64,000 bases of DNA, from contig OY969793.1 in the NCBI GenBank assembly GCA_963703145.1, forward strand, positions 3,038,001 to 3,102,000, written 5' to 3'. Below, one piece after another: positions 46,519 to 55,364 of the stretch. This DNA is from Bog-756 sp963703145 (GTDB taxonomy: Bacteria; Actinomycetota; Acidimicrobiia; Acidimicrobiales; RAAP-2). The notes under the pieces were generated by a model, which did not search any database, was not told the origin of the DNA, and saw only the letters and a list, made by a program, of their open reading frames with translations. The stretch's first letter is position 1. Every line of letters starts with the position of its first letter. A program made the position numbers and the translations under genes.

Positions 46519-47634
46519 TCACACCCCCAGCGTGTCGCGTGCCGGTGGCTCGACCACGGCGGCCAGCGCCTCGACGGCGGCGCGCTGCTCGTCGGTGAGT
46601 GCGTCGGGCACCGCCACCTCCACGGTGACCAGCAGGTCGCCGGTGGCGCTCTTCTTGCCGGCCGGCACCCCGCGGCCCTTCACCCGGAAGGTGCGGCCCG
46701 AAGGCGTGCCGGCGGGCACCTTCAAGGTGACCGGGTCGGTGAGGGTCGGAACGGTGAGGGAGGTGCCGAGCACGGCCTCGGCATAGGAGACCGGCACCGT
46801 CAGGGTCAGGTTCCGGCCCCGGCGGCCGAACAGGCCGTGGCGGTCCACCCGGACGATCACGTAGAGGTCGCCGCTGGGCGCGTTGCCCCGGCCGGCGGCA
46901 CCCCGTCCCTTGACCCGGATGCGCTGTCCGTCCTCCACCCCGGCGGGGATCCGGACCTTGACCGACCGGTTGCGGTGCTCGACGCCGGTGCCGCTGCAGG
47001 TCGGACAGGGCGTGGTCACCACGGTCCCCCGACCCCCGCACTGCGGGCAGATCTGGCTCAGGGAGAACAGGCCCTGGTTGTCCTGGAGGGTTCCGGACCC
47101 CCCGCACCGCGGGCAGGTGGCGGGCTGGGTGCCCGGTGCCGAACCGGTGCCCGCGCAGGTGTGGCAGCGGGCATCGGTGGTCAGGTTGACCGAGGTGGTG
47201 ACGCCCTTGACGGCGTCCTCGAACGAGAGGTGCAGCTCGGTCTCGACGTCGCTGCCCCGCTGGGGCCCGCTGGATGCGCCCCGCCGATTCCGCCCGAACA
47301 GCCCGCCGAAGAGGTCACCCAGATCCCCCATGTCCTCGACCCGGAAGGTCCCGCCCCCCGCTCCCGGGCCGCCGAAGCCCCCGGGGAAGCCGGCACCGGC
47401 CGCGGGCCCCATGGCTCGGACCTCGTCGTACTCCTTGCGCCGGCCGGCGTCACCGAGGACGTCATAGGCGGCCGAGATGTCCTTGAACGTCTCCTCGTGG
47501 CCGGGGTTGGTGTCGGGGTGGTGCTGCTTGGCCAGCTTCCGGTACGCGCTGGTGATCTCCTTGGCCGTGGCCGTCGAGGACACGCCCAGGGTCTTGTAGT
47601 AGTCCTTCTCGAACCATTCGCGTTGCGGAGCCAC
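46519..47634 (-). CDS. dnaJ: Chaperone DnaJ
   Basis: Stimulates DnaK ATPase and delivers clients. 371 residues: J domain (DYYKTLGVSSTATAKEITSAYRKLAKQHHPD with HPD), a Gly/Phe-rich linker (about 80-105), four CxxCxGxG zinc motifs (CHTCAGTG, CPRCGGSG, CPQCGGRG, CPTCSGTG) and the C-terminal client-binding domains. This is a type I DnaJ. GTG 47634 start, 32 bases after grpE. Confidence 0.97.
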   Translation of the reverse strand: MAPQREWFEKDYYKTLGVSSTATAKEITSAYRKLAKQHHPDTNPGHEETFKDISAAYDVLGDAGRRKEYDEVRAMGPAAGAGFPGGFGGPGAGGGTFRVEDMGDLGDLFGGLFGRNRRGASSGPQRGSDVETELHLSFEDAVKGVTTSVNLTTDARCHTCAGTGSAPGTQPATCPRCGGSGTLQDNQGLFSLSQICPQCGGRGTVVTTPCPTCSGTGVEHRNRSVKVRIPAGVEDGQRIRVKGRGAAGRGNAPSGDLYVIVRVDRHGLFGRRGRNLTLTVPVSYAEAVLGTSLTVPTLTDPVTLKVPAGTPSGRTFRVKGRGVPAGKKSATGDLLVTVEVAVPDALTDEQRAAVEALAAVVEPPARDTLGV

Positions 47635-47666
47635 TCGTCGTCGACCTTGTCCCTTCGTGTTCTCGT

Positions 47667-48323
47667 CTAGCCCCGCACCATGACCATGGCCGGCCGCACC
47701 ACCGTGCCGCGCCAGCGATAGCCCGGCCGCATGACCTGGCCCACCACCGGCTCACCGGAGCCGGTCGGCTCGCTGTCGTCGGCCGGCAGGTGGCCCACCG
47801 CCTCGTGGGCGTTGGGATCGAACGCCTCCCCGAGGGGATCGTCACGCTCGAGGCCCTCTTTGGCCAGCACATCGTGGAGCTGGCCCGCCACCGCCAACAG
47901 GGCGCGCCCGTCGGCAGACTCGGGGTCACCGAGGTGCTCGGTGGCCAGATCCAGCGTGTCGAGCACCGGCAGCAGGGTGTCCACCAGAGACAGGGCCGCT
48001 CGGGCCACCTGGTCGGCCTGCTGCTTGGCCACCCGCTTGCGATAGTTCTCGAACTCGGCCTGCAGGCGGCGGAGCGAGTCGAGGTATTCGTCGCGCTGGT
48101 TGAGCGCCAGGGCCAGGGGGTCGTCGTCGGCGAAGGCGTCGTCCACCGCGGCACTCACGTCGGCGGCGTCGAGGATCTCGGCGTCGAGGACCTCGTCGTC
48201 CTCGGGGTAGTCCGAGCCGAGCTCAGCGCCCTCTGCGCCCTCTGCGGGGCGGGAGCCGGAAGCCTGTCCGGCCTCCGGTTCCCGCTCGCCATCGTCACGA
48301 CCAGACTCGTCGGTACCGGTCAT
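47667..48323 (-). CDS. grpE: Nucleotide exchange factor GrpE
   Basis: Releases ADP from DnaK. 218 residues: a long acidic, disordered N-terminus (about 1-65), a coiled coil RDEYLDSLRRLQAEFENYRKRVAKQQ, then the conserved beta domain ending in HEAVGHLPADDSEPTGSGEPVVGQVMRPGYRWRGTVVRPAMVMV. ATG 48323 lies 6 bases after the dnaK stop. Confidence 0.96.
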   Translation of the reverse strand: MTGTDESGRDDGEREPEAGQASGSRPAEGAEGAELGSDYPEDDEVLDAEILDAADVSAAVDDAFADDDPLALALNQRDEYLDSLRRLQAEFENYRKRVAKQQADQVARAALSLVDTLLPVLDTLDLATEHLGDPESADGRALLAVAGQLHDVLAKEGLERDDPLGEAFDPNAHEAVGHLPADDSEPTGSGEPVVGQVMRPGYRWRGTVVRPAMVMVRG

Positions 48324-48329
48324 CGACGA

Positions 48330-50162
<1,833 letters not shown>

Positions 50163-50279
50163 TTGTAGCTGCCTCCTACTCACTGCCCGTTCCGGGCACT
50201 GTCTCCGTGCGGCCGACGGCCGACGCTTCCAACACTTCGCCCGGTGCGTTCCACCAGGCCTTTTTTCTTTATGGGTACT

Positions 50280-50311
50280 ACTATACCAAAGTTGAGTGTC
50301 TAACACATAAG
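50280..50311 (-). promoter_or_regulatory. dnaK promoter -10 with overlapping HAIR-like HspR operator
   Basis: The HAIR consensus CTTGAGT-N7-ACTCAAG is matched by GTTGAGT-N7-ACATAAG at 50291-50311 (plus-strand reading; 11 of 14 positions). A TATAGT -10 for the minus strand lies at 50280-50285, so the operator covers the -35/spacer region. The 5' leader would be about 110 bases. The block is the most AT-rich in the area. The divergent gpmA start is 56 bases beyond the operator. Confidence 0.6.
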
Positions 50312-50367
50312 TTTTTTATAAGTCCTGGGTGGCGCAGCGTGGGCCAGGGCCGGGATACGCTCCAGGC

Positions 50368-51123
50368 ATGCCTCAGCTGGTACTCCTCCGCCACGGCCAG
50401 TCGCGCTGGAACGCCGACAACCTGTTCACCGGCTGGTACGACGTGGACCTGACCCAACAGGGCGAGGCCGAGGCCCGTGAGGCGGGGGCGTTGCTGGCCG
50501 CCGAGGCCGGCCTTGACCTGCGGGTCCTGCACACCTCGCTGCTCACCCGGGCGGTGCGGACCGCCTCGATCGCCCTCGAGGTGGCCGGGCGGAGCTGGCT
50601 CCCGGTCCATCGGCACTGGCGCCTGAACGAGCGCCACTACGGCGACCTCCAGGGCAAGAACAAAAAAGAGACCACCGCGGAGTTCGGCGAGTCCCAGGTC
50701 AAGCAGTGGCGGCGGAGCTACGCCACCCCGCCGCCGGCGGTGCTGGTCGGAAGTGAGCATCACCCGGCCGGCGACCCCCGCTACCGCGACGTACCCACTG
50801 ACGTACTGCCCACCACCGAATGCCTGGCTGACGTGGTCGCCCGGGTGCTGCCCTACTGGGAGGATGCCATCGTGCCCGACCTGTTGGCCGAGGGTGCCAG
50901 GGGCAGCGCGGTGCTGGTGGTGGCCCACGGCAACAGTCTCCGGGCCCTGCGCAAGCACATCGACGCCATCCCCGACGACCAGATCACCGAGCTCGAGATC
51001 CCGACGGGCATCCCGTTCGTCTACGAGCTGGGCGACGACCTGTCGGTGACCTCAGGCCGCTACCTGGGCGATCCCGAGGCGGCCAAGGCCGCCGCCGAGG
51101 CCGTGGCACGCCAGGCTGGCTGA
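50368..51123 (+). CDS. gpmA: 2,3-bisphosphoglycerate-dependent phosphoglycerate mutase
   Basis: Interconverts 3- and 2-phosphoglycerate in glycolysis. The 251-residue protein has the phosphohistidine motif LLRHGQSRWN at residues 6-15, TGWYDVDLTQQG, RLNERHYGDLQGKNKKET and the second catalytic histidine in VAHGNSLRALRKH. Close to the dimeric enterobacterial form in all landmarks. ATG 50368 lies 6 bases after TACGCT (50356-50361) and so appears leaderless. Confidence 0.97.
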   Translation: MPQLVLLRHGQSRWNADNLFTGWYDVDLTQQGEAEAREAGALLAAEAGLDLRVLHTSLLTRAVRTASIALEVAGRSWLPVHRHWRLNERHYGDLQGKNKKETTAEFGESQVKQWRRSYATPPPAVLVGSEHHPAGDPRYRDVPTDVLPTTECLADVVARVLPYWEDAIVPDLLAEGARGSAVLVVAHGNSLRALRKHIDAIPDDQITELEIPTGIPFVYELGDDLSVTSGRYLGDPEAAKAAAEAVARQAG

Positions 51124-51164
51124 TCGGCCAGCAGGTGCCGGACCCCTGACCGGTGTGGGGAACG

Positions 51165-51198
51165 GCACAAGGCCGGCTCCGAGGAGCCGGCCTTGTGC
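51165..51198. terminator. Strong bidirectional terminator hairpin
   Basis: GCACAAGGCCGGCTCC (51165-51180) and its perfect complement (51183-51198) form a 16-base-pair stem around a 2-base centre; in practice the loop will open by one or two pairs. It lies between convergent gpmA and glnB. There is no T tract. Confidence 0.8.
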
Positions 51199-51255
51199 GT
51201 TGCCAGGTTCGTCTGTCCCCACAAACGTCACCATGACGATGTCGACAGATGCGGC

Positions 51256-51594
51256 TCAGAGAGCGTCAGCGCCCCGCTCTCCGGTCCGCACCCGCACGAC
51301 CTCTTCGACCGGGAGGATCCACACCTTCCCATCGCCGATCTTTCCGGTTCCCGCGGCATCCACCACGGCGTTGGTCACCTCGTCAGCCTGGGCGTCGTCG
51401 ACGACGACCTCCAGACGGACCTTGGGGACGAACTCGACCTCGTACTCCGCACCCCGGTACACCTCCGTGTGACCACGTTGGCGCCCGAAGCCTTGGACTT
51501 CCGAGACCGTCATGCCATGGACTCCCAACGTCTTGAGTGCCTCCTTGACGTCATCGAGCTTGAACGGCTTCACCACCGCTACGACTAGTTTCAT
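51256..51594 (-). CDS. glnB: Nitrogen regulatory protein P-II (GlnB/GlnK)
   Basis: A 112-residue signal protein that senses 2-oxoglutarate, ATP/ADP and often covalent modification. MKLVVAVVKPFKLDDVKEALKTLGVHGMTVSEVQGFGRQRGHTEVYRGAEYEVEFVPK includes the T-loop with the modifiable tyrosine in YRGAEY. DGKVWILPVEEVVRVRTGERG is the C-terminal PII signature. An AAGGAG ribosome site precedes ATG 51594. It sits 31 bases after amt; such pairs let PII plug the ammonium channel, so GlnK is the better functional name. Confidence 0.96.
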   Translation of the reverse strand: MKLVVAVVKPFKLDDVKEALKTLGVHGMTVSEVQGFGRQRGHTEVYRGAEYEVEFVPKVRLEVVVDDAQADEVTNAVVDAAGTGKIGDGKVWILPVEEVVRVRTGERGADAL

Positions 51595-51625
51595 GTCAAT
51601 TTCTCCTTGAGCTCGTAGTGGTCGG

Positions 51626-53200
51626 TCAGGTGCCTGATTCCCCGGACGGTACCGGATCATCCGGTTCTCTCCCGCCCAGCGAGGCTGCGGTCATGCCGGC
51701 AGCACCGACTCCACCGCCGATCCGAGTGGAAAAGCCGTCCTCGGGCAACATCTCCTCACCGTGGATGGCGAGATCGCCGACCTCGAGGATCTCATCCTTG
51801 TACCGGGCCCCTCGCAACACCAGCTTGATGAGGTGCATGAGGATGAAGGTCACCGCGGCGGACCACAGGATCACCCAGATGGCCGCTCGGAACTGTTCCC
51901 ACAACTGGTGGGCCGAGCCGGTGTAGACCAGGCCGGCAACACCGAAGGGCACACAGGTCCCCTTGGCCGTCGCGTACTGGGTGGCCGTCGTAGCGATCAC
52001 CTGCCCCGAGGCGTCCAGATGGCCGCAGCCGAGGGACAGGTTGTTCGGGTCTCCGAAGATGCCGAGCAGCAGACCACCGAAGAAGCCGGCGATGCCGTGC
52101 GTGTAGATCACGCCCAGGGCGTCGTCCACCTTGGAGAACGGACGGACCTTGGAGAGGAAGTTCCACGCCACCCAGACGATCACGCTGCAGATGAGGCCGA
52201 TGTAGATGGCACCCTGCCCGTTGACCCACCCGGCACAGGGCGTGATGCCCACCAGGCCGCAGATCATGCCGTTGACCGCACCCAGGAAGGTGGGCTTCTT
52301 CTCCTTGGACAGCCAGGCATCGAGTGCGACCCAGGTCAGCAGACCGGCCGCAGTGGCCAGGTTGGTATTGACCACGGCGGCGGAGGCGTCCGTGCCTGCG
52401 TAGTAGGGGTCACCACCGTTGAAGCCGTTCCAGCCCAACCACAGGATGCCGGCACCGACTGCCGCCATCACCAGGTTGTTGGGAAGGAAGTGCTGTCGGT
52501 CTCGCAGGAGTCTCGGCCCGAGGACCCAGGCGGCGACGAAGCCCGACACACCGGCCGACATGTGGATCACGTAACCACCCGAGTAGTCGAGGGCACCCTC
52601 TTGAGCGAAGTAGCCACCGCCCCACAGCAAGAAGGCGTCGATCGAGTACACGAACGTCGACCACAGCGGCACCAGCAGGCACCAGGCGCTGAACTTGATC
52701 CGGCCCAGGACACTCCCGAGGAAGAGCAGCGGCGTGATGGCCGCGAACACCAACTGGAAGTAGGCCAGTGTGGAGGTCGGGAAGTGGAACGGCACGGCGG
52801 TGTTGGCTGCCGATGCCGCTTGGCCCTGTTCACCCAGTGGACTGAGTATCGGGCCCGGCTTGCCCCAGAAGTTGTCGATGAACTGTGTCCACCCGCCTCG
52901 TCCCAACTGTGTCTGTGTCACCACCCCGTTGATGTCCTTGACGCCTCCACCCCACGAGTTGGGCCCGAAGCCCATCTTGTACTCGTAGATGAACCAACAG
53001 ACCATCACCAGCGAGAAGCCGGCGAACATCATGGCCAACACATTGACGGCCCACTTCTTCGGGACCAACGATGCATAGAGAACCGCCAAACCGGGAAGGC
53101 TCATCAGGCCGACGAACGTGGCGGCCGTCATCTGCCACGTGTTGTCACCCGGATTCACCCAACTTGGGTATGGGACATAGGACACTGCTGCGGCTAGCAC
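51626..53200 (-). CDS. amt: Ammonium transporter Amt
   Basis: A trimeric ammonium channel. The 524-residue protein has eleven membrane helices, starting with TAATFVGLMSLPGLAVLYASLVPKK. It has the Amt signature region DYSGGYVIHMSAGVSGFVAAWVLGPR with the first pore histidine, and the second histidine in VDDALGVIYTHGIAGFFGG. The long soluble C-terminus after about residue 455 contains a YKDEILEVGDLAIHGE segment, the region PII contacts. GTG 53200 start. Operon amt-glnB behind a GlnR-like operator at 53317-53354. Confidence 0.96.
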   Translation of the reverse strand: MLAAAVSYVPYPSWVNPGDNTWQMTAATFVGLMSLPGLAVLYASLVPKKWAVNVLAMMFAGFSLVMVCWFIYEYKMGFGPNSWGGGVKDINGVVTQTQLGRGGWTQFIDNFWGKPGPILSPLGEQGQAASAANTAVPFHFPTSTLAYFQLVFAAITPLLFLGSVLGRIKFSAWCLLVPLWSTFVYSIDAFLLWGGGYFAQEGALDYSGGYVIHMSAGVSGFVAAWVLGPRLLRDRQHFLPNNLVMAAVGAGILWLGWNGFNGGDPYYAGTDASAAVVNTNLATAAGLLTWVALDAWLSKEKKPTFLGAVNGMICGLVGITPCAGWVNGQGAIYIGLICSVIVWVAWNFLSKVRPFSKVDDALGVIYTHGIAGFFGGLLLGIFGDPNNLSLGCGHLDASGQVIATTATQYATAKGTCVPFGVAGLVYTGSAHQLWEQFRAAIWVILWSAAVTFILMHLIKLVLRGARYKDEILEVGDLAIHGEEMLPEDGFSTRIGGGVGAAGMTAASLGGREPDDPVPSGESGT

Positions 53201-53316
53201 GGTTGAGGTGCTCCTCTCCTAGTAACTGCTTCTCAATGGGCCGGATGCCAACTCACGGCGCCACCGAGGGCAAGACGGGAAGTTCGCCTTGCCGCCGCAA
53301 ACAATGCTTGGTCGGG

Positions 53317-53354
53317 ATTTCGGCACAGTCACAGCCGTGTTACCAACGTGTGAA
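53317..53354 (-). promoter_or_regulatory. GlnR-like operator upstream of amt-glnB
   Basis: Read on the minus strand, four pentamers spaced by exactly 6 bases: TTCAC-N6-GTAAC-N6-GTGAC-N6-GAAAT. The actinobacterial GlnR box is gTnAC-N6-GaAAC-N6-GtnAC-N6-GaAAC; the four units match at 4, 4, 5 and 4 of 5 positions. It lies 117-154 bases before the amt GTG, a normal place for activation by GlnR under nitrogen limitation. The rest of the 310-bp gap (53201-53316, 53355-53510) shows only short hairpins such as CGTCGCC-GAA-GGCGACG near 53437. Confidence 0.65.
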
Positions 53355-53510
53355 CTGATCGAACGTCCCTGCTCATGGGCACTTTTTGGCGCCTCAGGGC
53401 GCGTTGCATCGGTGCAGGAGTAGTTGTACGCGCCCGTCGCCGAAGGCGACGGCTGGCGCGTGCCTGGCGAGCCCTCGGCCGACGGGCTCTTACGCCCCTC
53501 GGTCAGTCCC

Positions 53511-54188
53511 TCAGCCGGCTTCGGTCCCCTTGGCCGGCTTGGACTTGGGAGTCGGCCGGCGGGCCGAGGTGGTCGGTGGTGTGTACCGCTTGTTGGGAGG
53601 TGCTTTGACCCCGCTCGGTCCCAGTGAGGGCGGTGGTGCATCGGCCGCCTTGGCCAGCTTGAGCTTCTGGGACAGCCGGTAGGCCCGGACCAGGTACCAG
53701 GCCCCGATCATGATGTAGGGCAGACCGAAACCCCAGTAGTGCAGGTTGAAGAACGACAGCCCGTACAGGGCCGACGCGATACCAATGACCAGTCGCTTGC
53801 GGAACCACGCCCCGCCCAGCATGACCAGGGCTAGCGCCAGGGTCAGTAGGCCGAGCTCGGTGAAGGTGTTGGGATTGGCGTGATGGGGGTTGAGCACGCC
53901 GTTCACATACTGCGGCGGATCGTTGTGGACCAGCGTGGCCATCACCACGAAGACGATGGCCGCCGCCACCGGTGCGGCCAGCAGGCCGATGAGGCGTTCC
54001 TTGTCGTCGGCCCGCTTGATGGCGGCCTCGATCTCGGGGACGGTGATCGGTCCCTGGCTCGTCGGTCTGTCGTCGCCCGTCCGGGTCTCCGCCGCCACGG
54101 CCGGCTTCAGCATCATGTTGCTCACCGACGAGGTGAACCGGCGCCAGAGACTGACGTCGGGAAGGTCGTCCGGATCAGGGCGGGCCAT
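53511..54188 (-). CDS. Membrane protein of unknown function (four helices)
   Basis: 225 residues. A cytoplasmic N-terminus (about 75 residues, including VPEIEAAIKRADDKERLIGLLAAP) is followed by four membrane helices (AAAIVFVVMATLVH, LGLLTLALALVMLGGAWF, LVIGIASALYGLSFF and GFGLPYIMIGAWYLVRA). The tail is Pro/Lys-rich and basic (PTPKSKPAKG). Related proteins are common as actinobacterial hypotheticals; I know no function. It is followed upstream on the same strand by another membrane protein 8 bases away, so the two are likely one unit. Confidence 0.75.
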   Translation of the reverse strand: MARPDPDDLPDVSLWRRFTSSVSNMMLKPAVAAETRTGDDRPTSQGPITVPEIEAAIKRADDKERLIGLLAAPVAAAIVFVVMATLVHNDPPQYVNGVLNPHHANPNTFTELGLLTLALALVMLGGAWFRKRLVIGIASALYGLSFFNLHYWGFGLPYIMIGAWYLVRAYRLSQKLKLAKAADAPPPSLGPSGVKAPPNKRYTPPTTSARRPTPKSKPAKGTEAG

Positions 54189-54196
54189 AGCGCAGG

Positions 54197-54802
54197 CTAC
54201 CGCGACACGACGGGGGCGGTTCCAGCGCGGTCCGACGGTGCCGACCGTCCCGAGCGCCGTATGAGCACGATGACGAGGACCGCCACCACTACGAGGAGCA
54301 GGAGGCCCGGAATGATGAAGACCGTCCAGGAGGCGTGTTGGCGAGCCAGCTCTCCGGGGGTGGAGAGCAATGCGGGGTCACTCGGCACCACGATGCCGCG
54401 AATGGTGGTGCCCGGCTTGTGGAAGGCGAGTCCGGGGATGTTCTGGTGGTAGAGCCGGCCGTCGAAGGTGTAGGCCCCGGTGCAGGTGAATCCCGCCCCG
54501 CTCTGGCCGGTGCCCCCGATTAGGCCCAGGCACCCGGTCACCCGCACGGCCACGGGGACCCCGTTGTGCTTCAGGTTGTCGATCTGGTTGTTGCTGTTGA
54601 TGCCGGCGACCGTCAGGATCACGCCGAGGACGGCCAGGCCCACGAGGCACACCGCCACCACCACCTGACCGGCTTTGCGGATGTCGACGTTGACGCTGCC
54701 ACCGCGGTAGTTGTCCACGGTCGTGTCCCCGTCGACCGCCCCAGCCTCGGCGTTGTCGTCGGCACCGGGGACGCCCGGGTGGTTGGATGCAGGAGCGATC
54801 AT
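54197..54802 (-). CDS. Membrane protein with DUF3592-like domain
   Basis: 201 residues: a short acidic N-terminus, a membrane helix (GQVVVAVCLVGLAVLGVILTVAGI), an extracellular domain with GVPVAVRVTGCLG and FTCTGAYTFDGRLYHQNIPG holding two cysteines, a stretch HKPGTTIRGIVVPSDPALLST, and a second helix (FIIPGLLLLVVVAVLVIVL). The pattern 'VxV..C....Y.F...GR.Y...' resembles DUF3592. ATG 54802 is chosen; the open frame further upstream is not family-like. The function is unknown. Confidence 0.7.
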   Translation of the reverse strand: MIAPASNHPGVPGADDNAEAGAVDGDTTVDNYRGGSVNVDIRKAGQVVVAVCLVGLAVLGVILTVAGINSNNQIDNLKHNGVPVAVRVTGCLGLIGGTGQSGAGFTCTGAYTFDGRLYHQNIPGLAFHKPGTTIRGIVVPSDPALLSTPGELARQHASWTVFIIPGLLLLVVVAVLVIVLIRRSGRSAPSDRAGTAPVVSR

Positions 54803-54935
54803 CAACAGAGTCCCCCAGCGGCACGTCGAGCGGGGCAGCGGTCGACCCCTGGGCGGTGCGAGAGCGTACCAGCGGCGGCCCGACGCAGGACAGTGACCCC
54901 GGCGCGGCCCGGGTGCGCGAGGTACCCTCAGGACC

Positions 54936-55358
54936 ATGACTCCACGTCCGAAGGCGCTCGATCTCAAGTCCATCTGGCTGTTCTCGAGCTGCACCGCATC
55001 CGAGATCCGCAAGATCCGTGGCTCACTCGACGAGGTCGTGGTGCCCGAGGGCAAGGTGCTGGTGGAAGAGGGGCGGATCGGGCTCGAGTTCTTCCTGATC
55101 GTGACCGGGGCAGCCACGGTGTCCCGCAACGGGAAGAAGGTCGCCACCCTCGGGCCCGGGGGGTACTTCGGCGAGCTCTCCCTCCTGGACCGCAAGCCCC
55201 GCTCGGCCACGGTCACCTCCGATACGGAGATGGACGTCCTGGTGCTCAGCCAGCGCCAGTTCAACAGCGTGCTGCAGTCCTCGCCCCCCATCGCCCGCAA
55301 GCTCCTGGCCGCCATGGCAAACCGCGTGCGGGAGGCCGACGCCCTGGCCTACGACTGA
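54936..55358 (+). CDS. Cyclic nucleotide-binding domain protein
   Basis: 140 residues, a single CRP-type nucleotide-binding domain without a DNA-binding part: LFSSCTASEIRKIRGSLDEVVVPEGKVLVEEGRIGLEFFLIVTGAATVSRNGKKVATLGPGGYFGELSLLDRKPRSATVTSDTEMDVLVLSQRQF. The FGELSLLDRKPRSATV phosphate-binding cassette is intact, so cAMP or another cyclic nucleotide should bind. A stand-alone sensor that must act on a partner protein. ATG 54936 is 7 bases after TACCCT (leaderless). Confidence 0.88.
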   Translation: MTPRPKALDLKSIWLFSSCTASEIRKIRGSLDEVVVPEGKVLVEEGRIGLEFFLIVTGAATVSRNGKKVATLGPGGYFGELSLLDRKPRSATVTSDTEMDVLVLSQRQFNSVLQSSPPIARKLLAAMANRVREADALAYD

Positions 55359-55364
55359 TCCCGG

